A stretch of DNA of 64,000 nucleotides from Bog-473 sp963744225 (GTDB lineage Bacteria; Actinomycetota; Acidimicrobiia; Acidimicrobiales; RAAP-2): the NCBI GenBank assembly GCA_963744225.1, contig CAVUSV010000004.1, forward strand, positions 1,674,001-1,738,000, written 5' to 3'. The position numbers and the translations under genes are program-made. Every line of letters starts with the position of its first letter. Position 1 is the stretch's first letter. Below, in pieces: positions 8,392 to 15,657 of this stretch. Under the pieces are notes generated by a model that saw nothing but the letters and a program-made list of their open reading frames with translations, searched no databases and was not told where the DNA came from.

Positions 8392-9421
8392 ATGGAGTAC
8401 CCGCACGCTTGGCCGGACAGGAATAAAAGTCAGCCCCCTTTGCCTCGGGGCGATGATGTTCGGGGCCTGGGGCACCCCCGACCACGACGAGTCGATCCGG
8501 ATCATCGACGCCGCGCTCGACGCCGGCATCAACTTCGTGGACACCGCCGACGTCTATTCGTTCGGCGAGTCCGAAGAGATCGTCGGCAAGGCGCTGGCGC
8601 GGACGAAGCGGCACAAGGTCGTGCTGGCGACCAAGGTGCACGGCCAGATGGGGCAGGACCCCAACGCCCAGGGGAATTCGCGCCGCTGGCTCCTCGCCGC
8701 GTGCGACAACAGCTTGCGCCGGCTCGGCACCGACTACATCGATCTGTACCAGATCCACCGGCCCTCGCCCGAGACCGACATCGACGAGACCCTGGGTGCC
8801 CTGACTGACCTGGTGCGGGCGGGCAAGATCCGCTACTTCGGCAGCTCGACGTTCCCCGCTCACGAGATCGTCGAGGCACAGTGGGTGGCGGAGCGCCGGG
8901 CCCGCGAGCGCTTCGTCACCGAGCAGCCTCCCTACTCGATCCTCGTGCGCGGGATCGAGAAGGACGTCTTGCCTGTGTGCCAGAAGTACGGCATGGGCGT
9001 CCTCTCGTGGAGCCCTCTGGCCGGCGGGTGGTTGTCGGGCGCGTTCGGGCCGGGCAAGGAGAACGCCAGCCGCCGCTCCGCCATGTTGCCCCATCACTAC
9101 GACATGTCGATGCCGGGGAACCAGCAGAAGCTCGACGCCGTCACCAAGCTGACAGAGCTGGCCGACAGCACAGGACTGAGCCTTCTTCAGCTCGCCCTGG
9201 GGTTCGTGCTCGAGCACCCGGCGGTGACCGCACCCATCATCGGCCCGCGCACCATGGAGCATCTCGAGTCCCAGCTGCCCGCGCTGGAGTTGCGCCTCGG
9301 CCCGGACGTGCTCGACCGGATCGACGAGATCGTGCGCCCCGGCACCGACCTCAACGACACCGATGTCGGCTGGGTGCCGGCCGCTCTCGCCGACCCCTCG
9401 CTGCGCCGCCGCCCCCGCTGA
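8392..9421 (+). CDS. Aldo/keto reductase, frameshifted after the third codon
   Basis: The main frame encodes a full TIM-barrel aldo/keto reductase: the tetrad members Asp and Tyr in FVDTADVYSFGESE, Lys in KVVLATKVHGQ, and His in YIDLYQIHRPSP, with the NADPH-binding IIGPRTMEHLESQL near the end. The expected N-terminus M-E-Y-R-T-L-G is split. ATG GAG TAC at 8392 is followed by one C too many in the CCC run at 8400-8402. Removing it gives a 342-residue protein of normal length. No usable in-frame start exists upstream of the rest. Likely a sequencing or assembly indel. Confidence 0.8.
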
Positions 9422-9431
9422 GGGGCGCGCC

Positions 9432-9444
9432 TATGGTTGGCTCC
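9432..9444 (+). promoter_or_regulatory. Leaderless-type promoter -10 for the amidohydrolase
   Basis: TATGGT at 9432-9437 is a TANNNT box with a 7-base gap to the GTG at 9445. It lies within the 23-base gap after the aldo/keto reductase, so the amidohydrolase may be transcribed independently as well as by read-through. Confidence 0.45.
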
Positions 9445-10698
9445 GTGCCTCGGCTCGTCCTGCGCGACGCCACCGTGCTCGACGCTGACGGCGCCCGTCC
9501 CGGCACCACGCTAGCGATTGAGGAACGGCGCATCACGACGGTCCGCACGGGCGCGGCGGTCGAGGCCGGACCCGAGGACCGGGTGGTCGACCTCGGTGGC
9601 CGCACCGTCATGCCGGGAATGGTGAGCAGCCACTTCCACGCCACCTACCACGAGCTCGGTTCGAAAACCGCGCCGTTCGGGCTCGAAGAGCCCCCGGCCC
9701 TGCAGGCCGTTCGGGCGGCCCATCACCTCGAGCTGCTGTTGCGCAGCGGTTTCACCGGCGCCGTCAGCGCCGGGGCGCCCTTCGCCATCGACGCCTCCAT
9801 GAAGGCCGCCATCGCCGAGGGCCTCTTCCCCGGCCCCCGCCTGATGGCCGGCAGCCGCGACGTCAGCACGACCGGGCACGCCGGCGACCGAAGCTTCCCC
9901 TGGTACTGGGACGTCGGTGCCCGCGGCGCCATCAACCGTTCCGACGGTGCCGACGAGTTCCGGCGAGCCGTCCGGGAGGAGATCAAGCAGGGGGCCGAGA
10001 TCATCAAGATGTTCGTCACGGGCGGTCACGGCACGGTGGCCCCGAGTGAGCGGATGGAGATGACCCGCGCCGAGCTCGCCGCCGGGATAGAGGCGGCCCA
10101 CGAGCGTGGGGCGCTGGCGCGCGGCCACATCGCCAATCGTCAGGCCATCCACATGGCGCTCGATGCGGGCATCGACGTGATCGACCACGGCGACGGGCTC
10201 GACGAGGCAGCGATTGAGCGGATGATGGAGCTGGGGACGTTTCTCGTCCCGAGCCAGCTGTTCCCGGCACGGTTCGCCGAGATGATGGGGGGTGGCGGTC
10301 TCGGGTTCGGCGGGGGCATGGCGGCCGACATGGAGCGGGCGCTTGCCATCCTGCCCAAGGCGAATGAGGCCGGGGTCAAGCTGCTGTGTGGCGACGACTA
10401 CGGCGCGATCAGCCTGCCCCACGGCCGCTACGCCGACGAGCTCGAGTTCTACGTCAAGGAGGCGGGGATCCCGCCGCTCGACGTGATCCGCTGGGCCACC
10501 CGGAACGGGGCCGAGCTGATGGGTCGCGCCCACGAGCTCGGTTCGGTGCGGGAGGGATTCCTGGCCGACCTGCTCGTCGTCGACGGCGACCCCCTGCGTG
10601 GCATCGGGGTCCTGCAAGATCAGGCCAGGCTGCTGGCCATCCTGAAGGGTGGGACGCTGATCAAGGACGAGCTGGCCGCACTCGGGCACGGCGGGTGA
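9445..10698 (+). CDS. Amidohydrolase family protein (imidazolonepropionase-like)
   Basis: A 417-residue metal-dependent hydrolase. Small beta-sandwich segments flank a TIM barrel with the metal ligands in SHFHATYH, a lysine in AEIIKMFVTGGHGT, a histidine in GIDVIDHGDGL, and the late Asp in LLCGDDYGAI. The C-terminus returns to the sandwich (FLADLLVVDGDPL). Members cleave cyclic amides, peptides such as prolidase substrates, or related bonds. I prefer the GTG at 9445 with its leaderless promoter; an ATG at 9433 adds four residues. Confidence 0.75.
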   Translation: MPRLVLRDATVLDADGARPGTTLAIEERRITTVRTGAAVEAGPEDRVVDLGGRTVMPGMVSSHFHATYHELGSKTAPFGLEEPPALQAVRAAHHLELLLRSGFTGAVSAGAPFAIDASMKAAIAEGLFPGPRLMAGSRDVSTTGHAGDRSFPWYWDVGARGAINRSDGADEFRRAVREEIKQGAEIIKMFVTGGHGTVAPSERMEMTRAELAAGIEAAHERGALARGHIANRQAIHMALDAGIDVIDHGDGLDEAAIERMMELGTFLVPSQLFPARFAEMMGGGGLGFGGGMAADMERALAILPKANEAGVKLLCGDDYGAISLPHGRYADELEFYVKEAGIPPLDVIRWATRNGAELMGRAHELGSVREGFLADLLVVDGDPLRGIGVLQDQARLLAILKGGTLIKDELAALGHGG

Positions 10699-10710
10699 CG
10701 GTCACGGCGA

Positions 10711-10723
10711 TACCGTGCCCCCC
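10711..10723 (+). promoter_or_regulatory. Leaderless-type promoter -10 for the monooxygenase-domain gene
   Basis: TACCGT at 10711-10716 is followed by 7 bases and the ATG at 10724. There is no purine-rich ribosome site (the gap is GCCCCCC), which fits leaderless translation. Confidence 0.5.
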
Positions 10724-11038
10724 ATGATCATCATCGCCGGCTCGCTCACCTTCGATCCTTCTGACCGCACGGACGTGCTCGCCAGCCTGGCTGAGGTCAC
10801 CGAGGCCAGCCGGCGGGACGCGGGGTGCGTCGAGTACACGTGGGCGGAGGACCTCGAAGCCCCCAACACGTTCTGCTTCTTCGAGTGCTGGGAGTCCCAG
10901 GCGTTACTCGACGCGGATCTTGCCGCGCCGCACGAGGTGGCCTTCGGCGAGCGGAATCTCAGCCGCATCACCGGCGCCACGGCCAGCATGTACCTGGCCT
11001 CCCCGGCCGCCGGGAGCGAGGAGCCGCCGGCGGCCTGA
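10724..11038 (+). CDS. Antibiotic biosynthesis monooxygenase (ABM) domain protein
   Basis: A 104-residue ferredoxin-like ABM domain. Diagnostic segments are the first strand IIIAGSLTFDP, the helix around residues 17-35, GCVEYTWAEDLEAPNTFCFFECWES in the centre (quinol monooxygenase YgiN-like), and a conserved HE in APHEVAF. Small ABM proteins oxidise quinols or act as dimeric oxygenases without a bound cofactor. It sits 25 bases after the amidohydrolase. Substrate unknown. Confidence 0.8.
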   Translation: MIIIAGSLTFDPSDRTDVLASLAEVTEASRRDAGCVEYTWAEDLEAPNTFCFFECWESQALLDADLAAPHEVAFGERNLSRITGATASMYLASPAAGSEEPPAA

Positions 11039-11087
11039 GCGACCGGTAGCGTCCTCGTCCCATGGGTCGGTCGTCGCGCGCGCTGCC

Positions 11088-12071
11088 GTGCACTTCGGCG
11101 CGCGAGCGGTCGATGCCTTCCCGCCTGCCCTCCGGCGGCGTGTGCGCGGTGCACTCGGGAGGCCGGGCCCGAGGCCCGTGTCGCTGGACCACCTGGACGA
11201 GGAGCTGGCCCGGGCCACCGAACTGATGGCCACCGCGCCCGACGAGGCTCGTGCCCGCCTGGAGGGAATCGTGCTCGCGGTCCCGACGCCCCCGCCTGAG
11301 GACCCGTTCTCGGCCGCCTACCGGGAATGGACCTGGGAGCTCTATCGCAGCATCTCGGGGCGCGCCTCCTACGACACGTCTCACGAGGCCTCCCCGTTCG
11401 ACCTGCCGGTCGCCCTGGCGCGGCCGTTCCCGTACCAGAGCGGATCGCTCGCCCTCGTCGGCCGCGACCTGGTCGCCCGCGGTCACCTGCTCGACTGCTT
11501 GGCCGAGGTGTTGGCGACGGGGCCGGCGCCGGCAATGGGAACGGGAACAGGAAAGGCATCGGCCCGGAGGATCGTCGAGTTCGGCCCCGGGTGGGGAAAT
11601 CTGACCCGGGACCTGGTGGCGACGGGGCTCGATGTCACCGCGGTCGAGCTGGACGAGAAGTTCTGCACCCTCATCGAGCAGCGCTGCGACGGGCCCGGAC
11701 GCCTCACGGTCGTGAAGGGCGACATGCTCGGCTTCGCCACCGAGGAACCGTACGACGCCGCTGTGTTCTTCGAGAGCTTTCACCATTGCGCCGACCACCT
11801 CGCGATGTTGCGCCACTTGCACGACATCGTGCGCCCGGGCGGGTCCGTGCTGTTCGGTGCCGAGCCGGTGCAGCGCCTCGACTACCCGTGGGGCCCTCGT
11901 CTCGATGGCCTCTCGGTCTGGTCGAGCCGGACCTACGGATGGTTGGAGTTGGGGTTCGACACCGGCTACTTCGACCGGGCCCTCGCCCGCACCGGTTGGC
12001 GAGGGCGGCGGGTCCGTCTCGGTGCGGCGATGGGTGAGCCCGACGTGATCGTGGCCGGGCCGGCGGTCTGA
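11088..12071 (+). CDS. SAM-dependent class I methyltransferase
   Basis: A 327-residue protein with a 150-residue N-terminal helical segment and a Rossmann methyltransferase domain. The SAM loop is VEFGPGWGNLTRDL, the acidic residue ending strand 2 is in VTAVELDEKF, and a later strand is DAAVFFESFHHC. The acceptor is not recognisable. The GTG at 11088 is the first plausible in-frame start. An ATG at 11062 with a TAGCGT box lies in another frame, so the N-terminus is uncertain. Confidence 0.75.
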   Translation: MHFGARAVDAFPPALRRRVRGALGRPGPRPVSLDHLDEELARATELMATAPDEARARLEGIVLAVPTPPPEDPFSAAYREWTWELYRSISGRASYDTSHEASPFDLPVALARPFPYQSGSLALVGRDLVARGHLLDCLAEVLATGPAPAMGTGTGKASARRIVEFGPGWGNLTRDLVATGLDVTAVELDEKFCTLIEQRCDGPGRLTVVKGDMLGFATEEPYDAAVFFESFHHCADHLAMLRHLHDIVRPGGSVLFGAEPVQRLDYPWGPRLDGLSVWSSRTYGWLELGFDTGYFDRALARTGWRGRRVRLGAAMGEPDVIVAGPAV

Positions 12072-12127
12072 CCCCGTCGCATTGTGCCCCTGGTCCTCAG
12101 GCGGGCGGCCTTCCGGAATGGCTCCGG

Positions 12128-12916
12128 CTACGTCGTCTTGATCAAGCCGCCGTCGATGATGAAGTTGGCCCCGGTGACGTTGGCCGTGCGCTCGGACGCC
12201 AGCAGGGCGACCAGCGTGGCGACCTCCTCCGGAGTCGTGAACCGTCCGGTGGCGAAGCCCCCGATTCCGGCCACCACCGAGTCCCGGGCGGTGGCGGCGT
12301 CAACGCCAGTGGCCGCAGCGACGGTCTCGGCCACGCCGTGGTCGCCCAACCAGAGGTCGGTACTCACGGGCCCCGGTGACACGCAGTTGACGCGGATTCC
12401 CTGGGGACCGAATTCCTGTGCCAACGACTTCGAGAAGTTCAACACAGCAGCCTTTGCCGCGCCGTAGTCGATCGTCCCGCCGTCGGGCTGAAAGAAGGCA
12501 TTGACCGAGCAGACGTTCACGATGGCTCCACCGCCTTGGGTAACCATGGCCGAAAGGGCGGAGCGGCTGGCGCGCAAGGTCGTGAAGAAATTCATCTCCA
12601 TGGCCCATGTGAAGTCGTCATCGGTCGTTGACAGAAAGCCATCGAGCCGGAGCGCCACGGCCCCCACGTTGTTCACGAGGATGTCGACCCGTCCGTATTC
12701 GTCGAGAGCGCGCTCTATCAAACGTGCGGGCGCGTTCGCCTCGGACAGGTCGACGGCAACCGCGATCACGTTCCCCAGCCCCAGCAGGGTTGCGGTACTG
12801 CGCGCTCCTGCAACCACCCGCGCCCCCTCGTCGGCGAGCTCTCGCGTGACGGCCATGCCGATTCCCTTGCTCGCCCCGGTGACGACGGCGACCTTGTCTT
12901 CGAGCATGAGGTCCAT
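12128..12916 (-). CDS. Short-chain dehydrogenase/reductase (SDR)
   Basis: A 262-residue classical SDR. The NAD(P) loop is VTGASKGIG, the NNVG motif follows strand 4, the catalytic Ser lies in NVCSVNAF, and the Tyr-Lys pair is YGAAK. The C-terminal GANFIIDGG is typical. Family members oxidise or reduce alcohols and ketones; no closer function is clear. The ATG at 12916 follows GAGGAGT by 5 bases. It is convergent with the methyltransferase, and its upstream region carries two palindromes and a tandem repeat array. Confidence 0.85.
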   Translation of the reverse strand: MDLMLEDKVAVVTGASKGIGMAVTRELADEGARVVAGARSTATLLGLGNVIAVAVDLSEANAPARLIERALDEYGRVDILVNNVGAVALRLDGFLSTTDDDFTWAMEMNFFTTLRASRSALSAMVTQGGGAIVNVCSVNAFFQPDGGTIDYGAAKAAVLNFSKSLAQEFGPQGIRVNCVSPGPVSTDLWLGDHGVAETVAAATGVDAATARDSVVAGIGGFATGRFTTPEEVATLVALLASERTANVTGANFIIDGGLIKTT

Positions 12917-12946
12917 CGGGGACTCCTCGTGGGTGGAGCGGGGAGA

Positions 12947-12960
12947 GAAGATCTATCTTC
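12947..12960 (-). promoter_or_regulatory. 14-bp palindrome upstream of the SDR gene
   Basis: GAAGAT-CT-ATCTTC is a perfect inverted repeat with 6-base arms, centred about 37 bases upstream of the SDR start, where a promoter is expected. A repressor operator (TetR- or GntR-like size) is plausible but no regulator is encoded next to it. Confidence 0.4.
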
Positions 12961-12981
12961 ACACTTGCGGAGTGGTGCGGC

Positions 12982-13007
12982 GGTCTCATGAGGATTCCGT
13001 TGAGACC
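12982..13007. promoter_or_regulatory. Interrupted inverted repeat GGTCTCA/TGAGACC
   Basis: Perfect 7-base arms at 12982-12988 and 13001-13007 are separated by 12 bases, giving 19-base arm-to-arm spacing (about two helical turns). It lies between the repeat array and the SDR gene. It could be a second operator or the stem of an RNA hairpin. Confidence 0.35.
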
Positions 13008-13020
13008 CTCGATGGACCGT

Positions 13021-13344
13021 CGGACACCTCTGCGAACTATCACCGGAAGGGTTTACAGTCCCAGAAAACTGATGGCGGTCGCGGGTGTCCCCGCGACAGC
13101 GGTTCGGATTTCAAAGGACACGTCGGGCCGGCGGACACCTCTGGGAACTATCAACGGAAGGGTTTACAGTCCCAGAAAACTGATCGCGGGCGTCTCCCGA
13201 CGACAGCGGTCCGGATTTCAAGGGACACATCGGGCCGACGGACACCTCTGGGAACTATCAACGTAAGGGTTTACAGTCCCAGAAAACTGATCGCGGGTGT
13301 CCCCCGCGACAGCGGTTCGGATTTCAAAGGACACGTCGGGCCGA
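13021..13344. repeat. Three tandem copies of a ~107-111 bp structured repeat
   Basis: Copies begin at 13021, 13132 and 13239 (each at CGGACACCTCTG), so the periods are 111 and 107 bases; the last ends near 13344. Each unit holds two foldable segments: an arm CTGGGA..CT pairing with AGTCCCAG around a conserved AAGGGTTTACAG loop side, and TCGCGGG pairing with CCCGCGA around a 4-5 base loop. In copy 2 the second stem is changed on both sides but still pairs partly. The stretch 12917-13360 contains no gene. No transposase is near. Function unknown; it could be a decayed mobile-element end array, a structured RNA or a protein-binding array. Confidence 0.85.
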
Positions 13345-13360
13345 CCGCCCACCGAGGGCG

Positions 13361-13771
13361 CTAGTGACGCTCCATGCTCTGGACGTCGAAGTAGATCGGC
13401 AGGAGGTACTTGACGTAGAAGGCGTGGACCGTCAGCCCGGGGTAGTCGAGGTCCTTGTAGTGCTGGATCTTCACGCGATCGTCCTTCTCGGCGTACCGCT
13501 CGCACGCCTCCAACAGGCTGTCGACTTCTTCCCGCGAGTCCTGCAACAGGCCGAGGTGGTCGTAGCCGGGCGATGCCATCGGCTTGTCGCTCTCCGCCAG
13601 GAGGAGGAACTGGTCGGGATCGGGCATCAAGAGGTGGCAGGACTGACCGACGACATCGGTGTCGAGACCCGACCAGCCGAAGACGGAACCGTAGAACGCA
13701 TCGATCTCCTCACGGAACTCCTGGGTCAGGGTGCCGATGGGAAACGTCAGCTCCATGTGATTGAAGCGCAT
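13361..13771 (-). CDS. VOC (glyoxalase/bleomycin-resistance) family protein
   Basis: A 136-residue single-domain VOC protein: betaalphabetabetabeta modules start with MRFNHMELTFPIG and GYDHLGLLQDS, each placing a His early in the module, and the chain ends with a YVKYLLPIYFDVQ strand. These positions usually bind a metal. The family includes dioxygenases, epimerases and binding proteins; the specific role is not clear. AAGGAG lies seven bases before the ATG. Confidence 0.75.
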   Translation of the reverse strand: MRFNHMELTFPIGTLTQEFREEIDAFYGSVFGWSGLDTDVVGQSCHLLMPDPDQFLLLAESDKPMASPGYDHLGLLQDSREEVDSLLEACERYAEKDDRVKIQHYKDLDYPGLTVHAFYVKYLLPIYFDVQSMERH

Positions 13772-13841
13772 GATCTGCTCCTTTCCGGAACCATCTCGGG
13801 CCCACGATAGATCCCAGGCGGGTCTCGTACGAAGGACGTCG

Positions 13842-14531
13842 TCAGGCGAGGATGTTGACCGCCCGGGAGATCACCACCGCCACCGTCACCAGGGAGAGCA
13901 GGGACTGCAGCATCATCAAGAGCTTGGCCCAGGCCGTCAGCGGCATGGTGTCGGTCGGGCTGAACGCCGTTGCATTGGTGAACGAGGTGTAGAGGTAGTC
14001 CAAGAAGGTGGGTACCCACCCCGGAGCCGAGCCGGGCGTCGACATCTGCGGGAAGAGGAAGTCGGGCTGGCGATGCTGCGGTTCCTGGCGCATCGCGGGT
14101 CCGCCGCGGTCGAGTTCCCAGTACCACAGCCCGAACACGATGATGTTGGTGAGCCAGATGGGCACGGACGCGTAGACGATGGGGCGGCCGGTTGACTTGG
14201 TGCCATAGAGGAGCGCGTGCAACAGCTCGACAAGCGTCACCACGTTGACGATCGTGATGATGGCGATGAGGGACACACCGATGACGCGAAGGCGAACCTC
14301 CTCCTTCGAGATGTGCCCGGGATTAGCAATGAGGATGACGACGATCAATGCCACTTCCAGGCCCGGGATCAGGCCGCGGAACCCGAGTCCCTGAATCAGG
14401 GTTTGGGGCAGAGGGAGCTGGAGCACTGCGGCAGCCGCAATGGCCAGCAGGGCCGGCCACCGTGGTTCGCCCTTCGACGCAATGCCCCAGGCGACGGCGT
14501 CGTCCCGTCGGTGCGTCGATGCGTCGGTCAC
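13842..14531 (-). CDS. Membrane protein resembling a two-TM ion channel (DUF1345-like)
   Basis: A 229-residue protein with about five hydrophobic segments (roughly residues 27-50, 52-70, 82-105, 120-137 and 195-225). The last third, a YLYTSFTNATAFSPTDTMPL loop followed by a long helix, has the geometry of a K+-channel pore loop, but the TVGYG filter is replaced. Relatives are annotated DUF1345 or ion-channel proteins. The GTG at 14531 sits 6 bases after a TACCGT box, so it is probably leaderless. Divergent from the phosphotransferase. Confidence 0.65.
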   Translation of the reverse strand: MTDASTHRRDDAVAWGIASKGEPRWPALLAIAAAAVLQLPLPQTLIQGLGFRGLIPGLEVALIVVILIANPGHISKEEVRLRVIGVSLIAIITIVNVVTLVELLHALLYGTKSTGRPIVYASVPIWLTNIIVFGLWYWELDRGGPAMRQEPQHRQPDFLFPQMSTPGSAPGWVPTFLDYLYTSFTNATAFSPTDTMPLTAWAKLLMMLQSLLSLVTVAVVISRAVNILA

Positions 14532-14543
14532 CGCTCCACGGTA
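14532..14543 (-). promoter_or_regulatory. Leaderless-type promoter -10 for the channel-like gene
   Basis: On the minus strand TACCGT (14543-14538) precedes the GTG at 14531 by 6 bases. Same TANNNT arrangement as several other genes in this window. Confidence 0.45.
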
Positions 14544-14571
14544 CCGAGGGAACTGCGAGAGTTAGGGGATA

Positions 14572-15624
14572 TTGGAACTCTCTGAGATCATCGCCGCAGA
14601 GTTGTCGTCGTGGGGGATGTCCGACGTCGAGCGCACCGTCTTCGGCACCGACGACCCCTCGGAGATCGACGGCATCCTCAGTCAACACTGCGTGGCGCGC
14701 CTCGGGGAGCGCCCCGCCGACGGCTTGTTCTACCGGTCCTCGGTCGGGTGCGTGGCGGGCGTGCGTCTGGCCTCGGGCCGCCAGGTCGTGCTCAAGGCCT
14801 ACCAGGACCGGTGGTCGAGACCCTTCCTCAATGCGACGCTCGCCGTCCAGGCGCATCTCGAGAAGCTCGGTTTTCCCAGTGCCCGCCCCCTCGGTGCGCC
14901 GTCCCCCCTGCAGCCCGGCCGGCCGAACCTGGCCACGGCCGAGACCTGGCTCCATGACCCGGGCATGTCCGCACACCGCTCGGCGGGGGCCCGCCGCGCC
15001 TCTGCGGCCGGGCTGGCCCGCCAGGTCGCGCTCTGTCGTGACCTGCGCGGTCTGCGCGGTCTGCGTGGGCTGGACCAACACCCGCTCCGCCGTCCCGCCG
15101 TCGGTCTCTACGCCCAGCCCCACAGCCCACTCTTCGATTTCGCCCTCGACGCCCAGGCGGCCCGGTGGATCGACAGTTTCGCCACCCGGGCCGTGGCGCT
15201 CCGAGATGGCGGGAGGGAGGCGGCCGTCATCGCCCATACGGATTGGTCGGCCCGCAACGTCCGCCTGCACGACGGCGACGTCGTCGCCGTCTACGACTGG
15301 GACAGCGTGGCGAGGGTGCGCGAGAGCACCGCGGTCGGTCAGGCGGCCGTCACCTGGTCCGTGACCTCGGAGCCCGGAGGATCGGTGTTCCCCTCTGCAC
15401 CGGTCGTCGCGGCGTTCATCCACGACTACGAGCAGGCCGCCGGCTCTGCGCTCAGCGAAGCCAAGATTCGGGCGGCCGGGGCTGCCGCCGTGTGGACCCT
15501 GGCCTACACGGCCCGCTGCGAGCATGCGCTCGAGGCAAGCGGGCGAGCACGACCGGACCAACGTGGTGCCCGTGATCGCCTGGCCGCCGACGGCGAGATC
15601 CTCCTGGACATGAGGCGCGAGTAG
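14572..15624 (+). CDS. Aminoglycoside phosphotransferase-family kinase
   Basis: A 350-residue protein kinase-like fold. It shows a lysine in strand 3 (RQVVLKAYQ), the catalytic loop AHTDWSARNVRLH with Asp and Asn, and the metal-binding DWDS that replaces DFG in APH proteins. Substrates in this family range from aminoglycosides to choline, homoserine and other small molecules; nothing fixes it here. Residues around 158-166 contain an in-frame triplication (LRGLRGLRGL). The TTG at 14572 has AGGGGAT four bases upstream. Confidence 0.7.
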   Translation: MELSEIIAAELSSWGMSDVERTVFGTDDPSEIDGILSQHCVARLGERPADGLFYRSSVGCVAGVRLASGRQVVLKAYQDRWSRPFLNATLAVQAHLEKLGFPSARPLGAPSPLQPGRPNLATAETWLHDPGMSAHRSAGARRASAAGLARQVALCRDLRGLRGLRGLDQHPLRRPAVGLYAQPHSPLFDFALDAQAARWIDSFATRAVALRDGGREAAVIAHTDWSARNVRLHDGDVVAVYDWDSVARVRESTAVGQAAVTWSVTSEPGGSVFPSAPVVAAFIHDYEQAAGSALSEAKIRAAGAAAVWTLAYTARCEHALEASGRARPDQRGARDRLAADGEILLDMRRE

Positions 15625-15628
15625 CCGC

Positions 15629-15654
15629 CTCGGGACCGAGTTCCGAGTCCCGAG
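15629..15654. terminator. Stem-loop between convergent genes
   Basis: CTCGGGAC (15629-15636) pairs perfectly with GTCCCGAG (15647-15654) around a 10-base loop. It lies in the 33-base gap between the convergent phosphotransferase and phospholipase genes and can serve both strands. It has no T-tract, as is usual in high-GC actinobacteria. Confidence 0.55.
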
Positions 15655-15657
15655 TCC

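Noticed and set aside
7225..8544. N-terminal extension of the CoA transferase frame up to 8544
   Set aside because: It is antisense to the questin-oxidase-like gene and lies upstream of an ideal AGGAGGT ribosome site and conserved start at 7224.
13021..13344. The tandem repeat as a CRISPR array
   Set aside because: The units are contiguous ~107-111 bp repeats with no alternating short repeats and unique spacers, and no cas gene is near.
12917..13360. The long plus-strand open frame through the repeat array as a repeat protein
   Set aside because: The frame changes between copies (periods 111 and 107), so the repeats are not kept in one reading frame and coding is unlikely.
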